A stretch of 64,000 nucleotides of DNA, from contig NZ_CP048031.1 in the NCBI RefSeq assembly GCF_010092445.1, positions 868,001 through 932,000 of the forward strand, given 5' to 3'. Every line of letters begins with the position of its first letter. Position 1 is the first letter of the stretch. Below, in pieces: positions 46,963-56,146 of this stretch. The notes below the pieces were generated by a model. The model saw only the letters and a program-made list of their open reading frames with translations, made no database searches and was not told the origin of the DNA. Source of the stretch: Shewanella sp. Arc9-LZ (GTDB lineage Bacteria; Pseudomonadota; Gammaproteobacteria; Enterobacterales; Shewanellaceae). The translations under genes were made by a program, and so were the position numbers.

Positions 46963-47534
46963 TGGTTAGCTCCTTTATATCCAACAGCAGAATCACAGTC
47001 ATGGCAGTAAAGTTCACCATACAATGTAAATTCCGCTTCATCAGGAACATTATTAAGCCAAGTACCACCATAAAAATGGTTAGGGATATTGAACAATTTA
47101 AATGCGATGTGATGGTAGTCAGCCATTTGCTTAAGGCTAAGCAAACCTTTTACTTCGCCAATATTGCCATTGTCATAGTCATGTGTAACGAAGGATATAT
47201 GTTGATTTGCTACTTCAATACCGACGTCTTTAATTTTCGCTCTCATTTGTGAAAATGTACCCCGAAAACCGCCACGTTCAAGTCCGGTTGCCAAATTAAC
47301 AACAGTCGAACGAGCCATAAACTCCCAGTAAGTAAACCCTTTGTTATTCCAAAAATTAGTATCACCGCTTTGAATAGCATGTTTTAATTTTGCGGTATCG
47401 GTTACCCATAGAGCATATCCAATCCGAGCTACAGGATCTTTTTTGCTTAGTCGACTTCTCCAGAAAGCTTCTAAGTTGCCATTAAGCACATTTGTTCGTT
47501 CTTGAGCGGTAATCGCCAAATCGCCAGATGTCAT
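46959..47534 (-). CDS. 191-residue soluble protein, unknown
   Basis: ATG 47534 has AAGGAA six bases upstream. No signal peptide or membrane helix. Features seen are a central aromatic stretch (NNKGFTYWEFMARSTVV), a His-rich segment (ISFVTHDYDNGN, MADYHHIAFKLF) and a C-terminal CHDC pair. No family recognised. It heads an AT-rich minus-strand group with the coupled lipoprotein and perhaps the 110-residue membrane protein. Base composition differs from the flanking genes, which suggests transfer. Confidence 0.6.
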   Translation of the reverse strand: MTSGDLAITAQERTNVLNGNLEAFWRSRLSKKDPVARIGYALWVTDTAKLKHAIQSGDTNFWNNKGFTYWEFMARSTVVNLATGLERGGFRGTFSQMRAKIKDVGIEVANQHISFVTHDYDNGNIGEVKGLLSLKQMADYHHIAFKLFNIPNHFYGGTWLNNVPDEAEFTLYGELYCHDCDSAVGYKGANQ

Positions 47535-47877
47535 ATTTAATTCCTTTTAATTTATTCTATTTGAATCATTGCCTTACCATTTCTCATACTATAACTGATA
47601 TTGACTTAACTGAATAATTATTAACTATATATATATGAAATATAATAGTTTATTGATATTTTGTTATTATAAATAACTAGTCTGTAGTAACCAGAATAGC
47701 TAGTTTGAGGGTAAAGTTTGTTCACCTCTTATTTCATCACTTCTTCCGTAAACAAACTCTGCCAGTCGTCATCCTGCTTAAACACAACATGAAGGCCAAC
47801 ATGACTTTCATTCATGTTGAATAGCTGTAGAATCCGCGCCTTATTTTCCCGTCTTAATAGCTGTTGTTTGTGTATTT
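47535..47877. other. AT-rich intergenic region
   Basis: Very AT-rich, with a TATATATATA run near 47627. It presumably holds the promoter of the 191-residue gene (minus) and that of the LysE-type gene (plus). No gene or structure recognised. Confidence 0.3.
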
Positions 47878-48522
47878 ATGATGATTGATCTGGCTTTACT
47901 TCCTTTATATTTAACCACTGTTGTCGCGTTATTATTAATTCCTGGACCTGACATGCTGTTGATCGCCAGTTCCAGCTTGAGTTATGGCCGCAAAGTGGGT
48001 GTGTATGCCTGTTTTGGTAATGCTACCTCTGGACTGGTGTTAACCTTGCTTGCTGCTATGGGTGTTTCTGCACTTGTGGCAATGAATCCAATGGCGTTAG
48101 AGCTATTACGGGTATTGGGCGGGGCGTATTTATTGAAAATGGGTTGGGATTGCATGCGCAGTGGTACAAGCGACGCGCCCGAGATTACCCAACAAGGTAA
48201 TGTTGCAAAATTACTCTATCGTCGTGCGGTACTGAGCAATTTACTGAATCCTAAAGCGTTGATCTTTTTTGTGTTATTTTTGCCTCAGTTTGTGTCTACT
48301 CAGTTGAGTGCCAGTTCAGGTGAACAAATGCTGGCGCTAGGTTTGTTGCTGAATGTGATGGGATTGACGTTCAATTTGCTGTTGGTAGCATTAGTGGGTA
48401 GTTTGGGTAAATCTTTGCTCAAAAACGAAAAATTCCGCACATATCAACATAAATTTATGGGTGTAATATTTTTTGCATTAGCCATTTGGTTACTCGCATC
48501 GCAAGTTCAAAGCATTGCTTAA
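47878..48522 (+). CDS. LysE/RhtB-family amino-acid exporter
   Basis: The 214-residue inner-membrane protein has about six helices and the LysE family N-terminus: LLIPGPDMLLIASSSLSYGRKVGVYACFGNATSG. The mid-region LSNLLNPKALIFFVLFLPQFV is also characteristic. Members export amino acids or homoserine lactones; the substrate cannot be predicted. Two adjacent ATG codons (47878 and 47881) are possible starts. Confidence 0.92.
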   Translation: MMIDLALLPLYLTTVVALLLIPGPDMLLIASSSLSYGRKVGVYACFGNATSGLVLTLLAAMGVSALVAMNPMALELLRVLGGAYLLKMGWDCMRSGTSDAPEITQQGNVAKLLYRRAVLSNLLNPKALIFFVLFLPQFVSTQLSASSGEQMLALGLLLNVMGLTFNLLLVALVGSLGKSLLKNEKFRTYQHKFMGVIFFALAIWLLASQVQSIA

Positions 48523-48550
48523 CCTTTAAGGTTGAAAGAGGCGGTTAACT

Positions 48551-48581
48551 AAAAACCACGGTCATTAGCCGTGGTTTTTTT
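48551..48581. terminator. Bidirectional terminator
   Basis: AAAAACCACGG and its complement flank a 7-base loop, followed by seven T. It lies between the convergent LysE-type and DsbA-like genes. Confidence 0.9.
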
Positions 48582-48638
48582 GATCTTACTGCTGGCGCAT
48601 TCACATCGATGATGTATTTGGCGAGTGACGAGTTATCG

Positions 48639-49265
48639 TTATGCTTCAGTTTTAGCGAGTTTAATCGCTGTTATCTCTTTTTCAACCGCAGCAACCACAG
48701 CATGAGGGCTGCTCAGGTATTGTGAGTGATCGATAAAAATGGCGTTATCATTAACGGTCATGACTAAAGCGGGAAAGCCGGTAGTACCAATGACTTGTTG
48801 AATCTCCTCTATGCCTTCCAGTACGTATTCTGCGTCCATACTGAGCTCATCTTTAAACACTTTATTTGATGGTGACAGCTTAAATTTTTCTACAATGTCA
48901 TTAAAGTCGTGCTTGTTGCTAAGCGGGTTGCCTTCAATAAAATGGGCTCTTTGTAGCGCATTGAGCACATCTAATTGCTTGTCAGCTTGTTTGCCCTGCA
49001 ACCAGGCCATAAAGTTTGCGGTTTTGATTGAGCTTTTAGGACTGTTTACGTAACGAATATGATCGCGGCCAAATTTCAGTCCACTCATTTTTGCAGCCGC
49101 TTCCATTTGCTCTTCGCCAGCACTGTCTTTGCCAATGTAATGTGCGCTATGCAGTAAATGTACATTCATTTCGGGATAGGCTTGCTGCAATGCATTCACC
49201 AACGGTGTGGTGGCATAGCTCCAAGGGCAATGTGAGTCGTAGATAAAATAAAGCTCAGTGGTCAT
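48639..49265 (-). CDS. DsbA-family protein with CPWS active site
   Basis: ATG 49265 (MTTELYFIYDSHCPWSYA) gives 208 residues; the frame is open to 49328. The thioredoxin-fold active site is CPWS at 13-16, lacking the second Cys of CxxC. It has the alpha-helical insertion and cis-Pro loop (GTTGFPALVMT) of the FrnE/DsbA-like cytosolic group. No signal peptide. A single active-site Cys suggests glutathione- or isomerase-type chemistry rather than oxidation. Confidence 0.85.
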   Translation of the reverse strand: MTTELYFIYDSHCPWSYATTPLVNALQQAYPEMNVHLLHSAHYIGKDSAGEEQMEAAAKMSGLKFGRDHIRYVNSPKSSIKTANFMAWLQGKQADKQLDVLNALQRAHFIEGNPLSNKHDFNDIVEKFKLSPSNKVFKDELSMDAEYVLEGIEEIQQVIGTTGFPALVMTVNDNAIFIDHSQYLSSPHAVVAAVEKEITAIKLAKTEA

Positions 49266-49591
49266 TAAGTGAATTCTTGTTTGCGAGTCAGATGTGCTGA
49301 TCCTAAATAGTTTATGAGTATTATACAATCATTGAATCTGCACCAATTGAGCTGAAGTTGCCAGAGGCGTTGAATAAACGATAGCTTTCAATACTGTATA
49401 AAAAACGGCTACCGTATAAAAGCAATTGCCTATAGGATTAACACTAGCGACTAATATGCATGGCGTCGGCCAAGTCCAATAGACGATTGAGCTTTTGATT
49501 ACATAACACTCAACCATGCTGATGTAGATTAAGCGCATGTGGATTAATGACAAGGAATTAGTTCAAGTGACTTTATGGACACTAGATTATT
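49266..49591. other. Intergenic region with no recognised feature
   Basis: Divergent gap between the DsbA-like and deacetylase genes. Short similar segments (ACTGTATAAAAAACGGCTACCGTATAAAAGC split around 49394-49424) are present but no gene or terminator is supported. Confidence 0.3.
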
Positions 49592-50395
49592 ATGATTAAA
49601 CCAATTTGTTTTTTTGCTGCACTACTACTTTCATTATCAAGTTATGCAGAAACGCCAAGTACGGTTAACACACTAGGTGATACGTTCACTTGGCCAGGCG
49701 GGAGCAAGTTAGCCGTTAGTCTGTCTTATGATGATGCGCTTAATAGTCAGTTAGATAATGTGATACCCGCGCTGGATAAACATAATTTCAAGGCGTCTTT
49801 TTATGTGGTAGTAAACTCTCCGGTTATGAATGTCCGACTAGATGAATGGCGTGCAGCAGCTAACCGTGGCCATGAGCTTGGCAATCACAGTGTTTATCAT
49901 CCTTGTCGAGCCTCTTTGCCGAACAAAGATTGGGTAGAGGCGCATCATGATCTTGATCATTACAGCGTGGCGCAGATGATTGAAGAGCTAAAAGTAGCCA
50001 ATACTTTTTTAAAGGCCATTGATGGTCAATCAGAACGGACTTATACGGTGCCTTGTGGCGATATGGTGATTGGCGCTGATGTGTTGAGTCACCAACAATA
50101 CCTGAGTCAGCTCAATGAGTTATTTACCGCGGTGAAAGGGCAAGGGAAAGATTCTCGATTTTCACTAATATTATATCCAGAAGGCCAAAGTGGCAAAGAG
50201 CTTATCGATTATATTCGCCATATTCCCGCAGATACTTTACTGGTAAACGTAATATTTCATGGGGTTGGAGGAGATTATTTATCGGTGTCATCTGAGGCAC
50301 ACGCTGAATTATTAACGTTTTTAGCCAGAAACCGGGATGCTTATTATGTTGATTCATACATCAACTTGATGAAATATGCTGACAGTAAGCTGTAA
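49592..50395 (+). CDS. Exported NodB-like polysaccharide deacetylase
   Basis: The 267-residue protein has a signal peptide (MIKPICFFAALLLSLSSYA). The NodB domain shows the metal and catalytic residues SLSYDDA and then HELGNHSVYHP with the two His. It removes acetyl or related groups from a carbohydrate at the envelope; the substrate is unknown. It stands as a single gene, followed by a hairpin at 50538-50568. Confidence 0.9.
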   Translation: MIKPICFFAALLLSLSSYAETPSTVNTLGDTFTWPGGSKLAVSLSYDDALNSQLDNVIPALDKHNFKASFYVVVNSPVMNVRLDEWRAAANRGHELGNHSVYHPCRASLPNKDWVEAHHDLDHYSVAQMIEELKVANTFLKAIDGQSERTYTVPCGDMVIGADVLSHQQYLSQLNELFTAVKGQGKDSRFSLILYPEGQSGKELIDYIRHIPADTLLVNVIFHGVGGDYLSVSSEAHAELLTFLARNRDAYYVDSYINLMKYADSKL

Positions 50396-50537
50396 GTGTT
50401 CAATCATTTGATGGTAGGCAAGGGAGTGTAGATGGCAGGTTGATAAACCTCGTAGTTTTCTTATAACTCAGCGGTTATTTCAAATGAATCAAAACTCTAT
50501 TAAGTCGTTCAGAATACTTATCAAACAGTGGTGCAGA

Positions 50538-50568
50538 ATAATTGAGGCCGAATACTGGCCTCAATTAT
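50538..50568. terminator. Hairpin between convergent genes
   Basis: A perfect 12-bp stem ATAATTGAGGCC/GGCCTCAATTAT with loop GAATACT, between the deacetylase and trmH. It lacks strong T-runs, so termination efficiency is uncertain. Confidence 0.6.
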
Positions 50569-50613
50569 GAGTTCTTAGTTCTTAGTTATTAGTAGATGTA
50601 CTGAGTTGATGCA

Positions 50614-51315
50614 TCAATCCACCAACGTTTGTGGATTTGGTGCGCGCATTCTATCCCACCACTCTTTGTCAGCTACAATTTGGCCTTGATCATCAATGGC
50701 GGGGTAGGGGATCTGTTTGCGGCGACACGCTTTGGCATAAACCGGATGACCTTGTTCAAATAACATAGTCTGGCAGTAGCTGTGATCCAGTCTACGTGTG
50801 CCGTACATCTTGGCTACTTCGCGCTGGCGCTGAGCTTCATACATCACTAGTGCTGCGGCAACCGACACGTTAAGCGATTGCACCATGCCACGCATGGGAA
50901 TAATGATATGTTGGTCTGCTGCAGCAATGGCTTCTGCGCTGACGCCGTCACGCTCATTACCCATTACAATGGCAGTGGGTTGAGTATAATCAATCTCACG
51001 AAAATCAACCGCAGAGTCCGAAAACGTAGTGGTTAATATCTGCATTTTCTGTTTTTTAAAGGCCTGGTGAGCTTCTTCAAAAGTGTAATGTTTAACGGTA
51101 TCAACCCATTGTTGGCTGCCAGAAGCGGTATTACCCGATACCCGCATATCATCATCGGGCCACACAGCATGAATTTGATGTATGCCCACACAGTCAGCAG
51201 AGCGAAGAACCGCAGCAATATTATTGGTCATATGCACTTTATCAAGGCAAACCGTTAAGTCGACTTGGCGGTTATCAAGCATTTGATTTATTCGGGCAAA
51301 ACGTTCTGGACTCAT
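50614..51315 (-). CDS. trmH: tRNA (guanosine-18-2'-O)-methyltransferase TrmH
   Basis: The 233-residue SPOUT methyltransferase has the three knot motifs: HMTNNIAAVLRSADCVGIHQIHA, AIVMGNERDGVS and IPMRGMVQSLNVSVAAALVMYEA. It methylates the 2'-O of G18 in the D-loop of tRNAs. The N-terminus MSPERFARINQMLDNRQ.DLTV fits TrmH rather than RlmB. It is a single-gene unit on the minus strand. Confidence 0.94.
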   Translation of the reverse strand: MSPERFARINQMLDNRQVDLTVCLDKVHMTNNIAAVLRSADCVGIHQIHAVWPDDDMRVSGNTASGSQQWVDTVKHYTFEEAHQAFKKQKMQILTTTFSDSAVDFREIDYTQPTAIVMGNERDGVSAEAIAAADQHIIIPMRGMVQSLNVSVAAALVMYEAQRQREVAKMYGTRRLDHSYCQTMLFEQGHPVYAKACRRKQIPYPAIDDQGQIVADKEWWDRMRAPNPQTLVD

Positions 51316-51631
51316 GAGGTATTTCTACTTAATTTTATTCAACATATTTTAACATTAGCTTTCAACAGAAAGGGCGCTAAATGCGCTGGTAAGCGGTTAA
51401 TATTGATAGCAGGTGATTATTTCGAGTGGCATTATAGCGTTAAAATGCGAACGCTAAAACGTCATCAATCGTGACAAGAGATTGGTTACTACATAATTCT
51501 GATTTTTATTACTATGTTGATTTTAAAGATATGCTAGTAAGTTATAGATAACGTTGAAGTTAGTAGTTTTTACCGATAAAAGTGTTTTAGCCAGAACTCA
51601 TTTCAACAAAGTAGGTTTGCCACAAAATATT

Positions 51632-52018
51632 ATGATTGAAGATATTACCATCCCACTTCCATCACTTATTCATCGAATTGGTGGGGAGAAAGCCAAGCAA
51701 GCCAAAGTCATTGCGCTGCAATTTAACTGCGAGCTGAAGCGTGTACGTCGGTCTCGGAATTGGGGCGTTATCGGTGAGGCGGTTAATATTCAGTCGTTTA
51801 CTGAACAGTTAAAAGCACAAAATGATGATAATTTTCGTTATCTTATTCAAAAGATTGAGACCGCGCTTCTTGGCCATGCAGATAAGTTAGAGCCATTAGA
51901 TGCAAAACTTGTCCGCTTAATTAAACAAACTCCAGGTATCACCTTGGGGGAACTTATGCAGCTTACCCAATGTACATTAACTGAGGCGCGAGTGGCTCGT
52001 TTTAAAGTCGATTTTTGA
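51632..52018 (+). CDS. Ribosome recycling factor family (RRF_GI-like) protein
   Basis: ATG 51632 gives 128 residues starting MIEDITIPLPSLIHRIGGEK; a TTG start at 51554 would add 26 residues. Neither has a clear binding site. The sequence ITIPLPSLIHRIGG and KRVRRSRNWGVIGE fit a small family I recall as annotated ribosome recycling factor family (PF12614), distinct from true Frr. The C-terminal half (LDAKLVRLIKQTPGITLGEL) looks like a winged helix. Its function is not established. Confidence 0.65.
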   Translation: MIEDITIPLPSLIHRIGGEKAKQAKVIALQFNCELKRVRRSRNWGVIGEAVNIQSFTEQLKAQNDDNFRYLIQKIETALLGHADKLEPLDAKLVRLIKQTPGITLGELMQLTQCTLTEARVARFKVDF

Positions 52019-52278
52019 TTATTTCAACGTGTGATTCTTACTTTTTTATGCTGCAGGATCGCAATACTCCGTGGCGATAAAAATACAGCGCTTGTTGTTT
52101 TGAGCCCCAAGCTCAGTATGTAAATTTTGCATCGCAGTGAATAAACAGAGTTAAAGATAAGCAACCTAAATCATCAATTGTTTTATTGACGTAAATCGCA
52201 GACACAAGAGCGATGCTCATATAACTTGTTTTGGGTAGAAGGTTAATCGCTTTAATGCGGATCTTAGAATGATAGGTA

Positions 52279-52315
52279 TAAAATAAAGGTGTAACACAAT
52301 TTGCATTACACCCTT
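52279..52315 (-). terminator. Terminator of OmpA-like gene
   Basis: On the minus strand AAGGGTGTAA pairs with TTACACCTTT (one mismatch) around an 11-base loop, and TTTATTTTAT follows. It lies 56 bases after the barrel gene stop. Nothing else is recognised in 52019-52278. Confidence 0.65.
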
Positions 52316-52370
52316 CTGAATTTTATTATTAAGTAGTTAATTTAAGCACTCTACTTAATCACTAGAATCT

Positions 52371-52946
52371 CTAGAAACGATATTCAACACCGATACTAGC
52401 CTGCTTAAAGTCTGTTTCTGTGTCGGAACCGTTAGAGACATTATCTAAGTTAATTTCTGCATCATACCAAGTGTACTCCGCATTAATTAAAAAACGATCT
52501 GTTACTTTAAACGCGACACCAGCACCGGCAAATACACCTTCATCATCTTTATTGCCAGAAAACCCAACCACGTCATAATCTGTTGAGTACCATAACTGAC
52601 CACCTTTGGCATACAACTCTATTCGCTCAGCAATGGGCAAAGTCACTTTTAGACCAGCGGTATAACCATCTGTTTCAGCGCTAGATAAGTTGTTGCCGTA
52701 ACTACCAAAATCAATATAGCTACCTTCTAGAGCTAAGTATTTGTTGAAGCGATAACCTACTAGGCCCTGGAGTACATCATTGTCGTCGTCAAAGTCATCT
52801 TCGCCATCGACTTTTAGGTAACCATAATTAGCGCCGACATAAACGCCATTTTCTGCTGCGTCTTTCTTGAAGTCATCAGCGTGAGAATAAGTACTAAAAG
52901 AGGCTAACGAAATAAGTCCAGCTAAAGTAAGAATCGTATTTTTCAT
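52371..52946 (-). CDS. OmpA-like outer-membrane beta-barrel protein
   Basis: The 191-residue protein has a signal peptide (MKNTILTLAGLISLASFSTY, cleaved after SHA). It has an eight-stranded OmpA/OmpW-like barrel pattern (GVYVGANYGYLKV, VGYRFNKYLALEGSYIDFG) and a C-terminal aromatic signature ending VEYRF. Loops are Asp-rich. It has no C-terminal peptidoglycan-binding domain, so it is the barrel alone. AGGAG precedes ATG. The role is unknown; such proteins often respond to envelope or cold stress. Confidence 0.85.
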   Translation of the reverse strand: MKNTILTLAGLISLASFSTYSHADDFKKDAAENGVYVGANYGYLKVDGEDDFDDDNDVLQGLVGYRFNKYLALEGSYIDFGSYGNNLSSAETDGYTAGLKVTLPIAERIELYAKGGQLWYSTDYDVVGFSGNKDDEGVFAGAGVAFKVTDRFLINAEYTWYDAEINLDNVSNGSDTETDFKQASIGVEYRF

Positions 52947-53487
52947 AAGGTACTCCTAGTTAATTACGTAAATACATCTAACTAAATACAAAACAGATGC
53001 CAACTTTATAAAAGTAACAGAGAGTTAATTATCGATATTTAAATTTAACAATTAATATCAACAGCTTATGTTTAGTGTTTTTGGTAAGGGAAGGTGTAGG
53101 TGATGATATCTCAAGCGAAATGGCTTATTTTTTCACCCGCTCAATGAGCCAGTAATAATGTAAAACGGTATTTTTTTCTGATTGAATTGTAATTTTTTCA
53201 TCTTTAAAACATAATGTTATCAAGATGTTGTGGTTTTATTTGTTGTTGCCTATTTTCTAGAAAAGATAAAATCTTAGTCATAAACTTGCTATGTTGATTT
53301 AGCGTTTAAAGTGTAGGCTTGTCCGATAGCGTTAAAGTACAACCATTAAAGAAAGATAATGACTATACAGTCATAAGCCGAATAACCGGATTATCAACAC
53401 GGTAGGATCGAAAACCTAGATTGTAAATTGGGTTGGATGACTTGCCTAATTGAATTATGAAGCTAATTTCATATCTGTTTTTGGTTA

Positions 53488-53550
53488 ACGGCTATGGCAG
53501 GCGCTATGGCAGGCTTAGTGGCTAATCTAGTGGCTAATCTAGTGGATTAA
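53488..53550. repeat. 12-bp tandem repeats upstream of csp
   Basis: Two GCTATGGCAGGC-like units (53491-53514) are followed by TTAGTGGCTAAT (53515), CTAGTGGCTAAT (53527) and CTAGTGGATTAA (53539). They lie about 280 bases before the cold-shock gene, in an otherwise featureless 884-base gap (52947-53830). Confidence 0.8.
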
Positions 53551-53830
53551 GGTTGCAAGTGGCAATGCTGCTAATCAAGTGGTTTTAGGTGTTGTTTATA
53601 TTTATTCAATAAAAATATTTACAAGCTTAGATATTCGTGTATTATATGTCTTGCTCTGACATTCAGAGTTATTAATGAACATCAAGTAAAAGAAAAGCCT
53701 TAGAATCTCTTCGTTATCGTTGTTATCCTCTGTGTTTCCCTTAGCTTCATCGTGACATTCAATAATTCAAGCTTGAGCGCATCGCATTTTCGCGACAGAT
53801 TGATTAATTTTAATATATAAGGGACACATC

Positions 53831-54043
53831 ATGTCTAACAAAACAACTGGTTTAGTAAAATGGTTTAACGAAGATAAAGGTTTTGGTTTTATCACTCCTG
53901 ATAACGGCGGCGCTGACGTGTTCGTTCATTTCCGTTCAATCACTTCAGAGGGTTTCAAGACTCTTGCTGAAGGCCAGAAAGTTTCTTTTGATGTTGAGCA
54001 AGGCCAAAAAGGCCCACAAGCTGCTAACGTAGTAGCTGTGTAA
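53831..54043 (+). CDS. Cold-shock protein, CspA family
   Basis: This 70-residue OB-fold protein contains both RNA-binding motifs, KGFGFI (RNP1) and VFVHF (RNP2), in [20 protein letters not shown]. It acts as an RNA chaperone. A good ribosome binding site (AAGGGACAC) precedes ATG. A long gene-free region upstream suggests an extended 5' leader as in E. coli cspA, a basis for temperature control; I did not find a convincing cold-box match. A strong terminator follows. Confidence 0.96.
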   Translation: MSNKTTGLVKWFNEDKGFGFITPDNGGADVFVHFRSITSEGFKTLAEGQKVSFDVEQGQKGPQAANVVAV

Positions 54044-54059
54044 CTCGACGTTATAAGAA

Positions 54060-54097
54060 TAACGCAAACGGTTTAACGACTGTTTGCGTTTTTTTAT
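54060..54097 (+). terminator. Terminator of csp gene
   Basis: AACGCAAAC and GTTTGCGTT form a stem around a 12-base loop and are followed by seven T. Confidence 0.92.
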
Positions 54098-54352
54098 GTC
54101 TGCGATTTAACAACTTGTATTCGTAACGGGTATAAACGGTTTATTTTTGTAGTGTCATCATTTCAAATTATTATTTTAACTATGTCTCCTCTGCTTGTTA
54201 ATCACCATCCTCAATATGAGCGGAATCTAACTGTGATCTAATTTTCTTATTTCTCCATAATCCTATTTCTACTTTGATCTGAATCAAGGCTATTGATCGC
54301 AAATAGTTTCATTATATTAGCTGTACATCATGTTGATGATAGCGAGGCCATA

Positions 54353-54583
54353 ATGCCGGATAACAAACTCATATTGATCTTAAAAATCTGTATCTCGATA
54401 GGGTTCAGCCTAATTTTGTTAGGCATTTATTGTCATAATTTCAGTGATACGATTGAGATGATGGGAGTTAATGGAATTATTATTAGTTCGATGTGCGTGG
54501 CCTTTGGCATGGCATTGTCGCTACCGACAAAAATGTACCTGACTTTTATGCTGGTTAAGCGTGAAGCAGATAAAGCGTCATAA
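54353..54583 (+). CDS. Small two-helix membrane protein, unknown
   Basis: ATG 54353 has GAGG five bases upstream and is preferred to a TTG at 54293. The 76-residue product MPDNKLILILKICISIGFSL and so on has two membrane helices (about 5-25 and 37-58) and a charged end. No family is recognised. It stands alone, with a 442-base gene-poor gap after it. Confidence 0.55.
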   Translation: MPDNKLILILKICISIGFSLILLGIYCHNFSDTIEMMGVNGIIISSMCVAFGMALSLPTKMYLTFMLVKREADKAS

Positions 54584-55025
54584 TCTCATCGTGGTCAGTT
54601 CGTTACAAGATGAGCGTTAATGTTTACACTAACGATATTTCATTTCACATAGAATGTTATTCCCTCCTAGAACACTACAGCAAGTCGCTTTTTAATGACT
54701 AAAACAGTCTAATTCTCTTCATTTTCTATTAGAAAATCGGTTGTCATAATACATAAATTAACGGGCATAAAAAGAAATTTTTCGCGGTTTCAATAACAAT
54801 TTAATACTTAATGATGATGTTTTTTAGTGGTTGATTATTAAAGATTATATATAAATTCAGAGCCGAATGATGGTTAGTTTATTGTGGCTATAACGCTGTT
54901 GGTTCATTTTATATTGAGTGATAGCATATTTGAGGTTAAAAATACTTATTACATTGATTTTAGAGCTATTAAGTATATTGAAATAAATTGTTTAATCGCT
55001 AAAAAATGATTTAATTTGAGGGTAT
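54584..55025. other. AT-rich intergenic region
   Basis: No gene, hairpin terminator or repeat recognised. Its 3' end should contain the promoter for the coupled pair that starts at 55026. Confidence 0.3.
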
Positions 55026-55130
55026 ATGTGTGACTTTTATTATCTTTTAGCCTTTTTCGTGGTGACATTAGTAGTTGGATCAGTTATTACTATTTATACA
55101 AACAGGAAAATAACATTTAAGGAAAAATAA
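55026..55130 (+). CDS. 34-residue single-helix membrane peptide
   Basis: ATG 55026 is preceded by GAGGG at proper distance. The 34 codons encode MCDFYYLLAFFVVTLVVGSV, then a basic tail, ITIYTNRKITFKEK: one membrane helix with the positive end probably cytoplasmic. The stop overlaps the next start as TAATG (55128-55132), implying translational coupling to the 338-residue protein. Too short for most automated callers. Function is probably as a membrane partner of that protein. Confidence 0.7.
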   Translation: MCDFYYLLAFFVVTLVVGSVITIYTNRKITFKEK

Positions 55131-56146
55131 TGCCTTCATGGTTTGATAATGTTCAGCTTGGTTTTGATATGGCGACAAGTCTGACAATTGTTGGTGCCGC
55201 AGTGACTTGGGTTATTCGTGAAAAGAAGCAGGCTGAAGCTGAAAAAGTGCGCGGAATTAATCAACAAGTTCGATCTACAAGTCTAAAAAAAGTACAAGAT
55301 GTACTTTTTGAGATGGAAGATAAATTTTCAGTGTTGATCAATGAGACACAGACCTATGAAAATATGATCGATAATCGTGTTCGCAAAGTAAATGATCAAC
55401 TCGATTTTTCTCGGTTGAATTTAGCGATAAAACGAGATGATCAATTTCTGATTAAAGCGATTGATCGTCTCCAAGCGATTCGCGAAGAATTAGGCCAATT
55501 TTATGAATTGATTCAGGTTAGACGTTATAGCTTGATACCTTTACTTGATGCTATTGAAGAAGGTGATAAGTATATTGGTGTATTCCAACAAAACATCGAC
55601 GAAGTCGGTGATGCTTATAACCAAGTGACATCAGGAAATGTATCTCTGTTAAAAGAGCTGGAAGCCGTTATTTCAATGCTCAACAAACAGTTTGGTGATG
55701 AGCTTATTGACGTATCTGATGAAGTCAAAAAAGAGCTTTTTCAAAAGATATCGACAGATGAAACGTTTATGAAACCAATACAATCTATCATTTACGATGA
55801 AGATTATTTCTATTGGGTACAACGTTTTGTTCCTGCAGGAAGAGAAGAAGATTATTTAGAAAAGGTTGTCAGACCAAGTAAAATTGAAGATAAAGAGCTT
55901 TGCTCTGAAGTAATGGTTCATTTTATTTTAGCCTTAATTGGTAAAAATCATGAGCTAATTTCTCAAGTCTTGAGAACCGCTTCGGGATCGGTGATGAAAG
56001 CCAGAATTGAGTGTAAAGATATTTTGATTTCACTTAGTGCAATTTCGCATAAATTGGTGATGGATAATCACGGCGATACACTTGAAAAAGTAATCGCAAA
56101 GTATGAGTCTGAAGAATATTTTGGCCGAAACGTAACTATTCGCTAG
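55130..56146 (+). CDS. Membrane-anchored coiled-coil protein, unknown
   Basis: The 338-residue protein has one N-terminal membrane helix (about 12-30) followed by a Lys/Glu-rich linker. A long helical region (about 35-240) contains heptad-like stretches such as EDKFSVLINETQTYENMIDN. Its C-terminal part is also helical. No enzyme motif seen. AAGGAAAAATA upstream gives a binding site inside the preceding small gene. It is coupled to the 34-residue membrane peptide. Its rarity and AT-rich flanks suggest an accessory gene; function unknown. Confidence 0.7.
   Translation: MPSWFDNVQLGFDMATSLTIVGAAVTWVIREKKQAEAEKVRGINQQVRSTSLKKVQDVLFEMEDKFSVLINETQTYENMIDNRVRKVNDQLDFSRLNLAIKRDDQFLIKAIDRLQAIREELGQFYELIQVRRYSLIPLLDAIEEGDKYIGVFQQNIDEVGDAYNQVTSGNVSLLKELEAVISMLNKQFGDELIDVSDEVKKELFQKISTDETFMKPIQSIIYDEDYFYWVQRFVPAGREEDYLEKVVRPSKIEDKELCSEVMVHFILALIGKNHELISQVLRTASGSVMKARIECKDILISLSAISHKLVMDNHGDTLEKVIAKYESEEYFGRNVTIR

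Noticed and set aside
51554..52018. Canonical ribosome recycling factor Frr
   Set aside because: It is too short and lacks the three-helix Frr sequence; only the small RRF_GI-like family fits.
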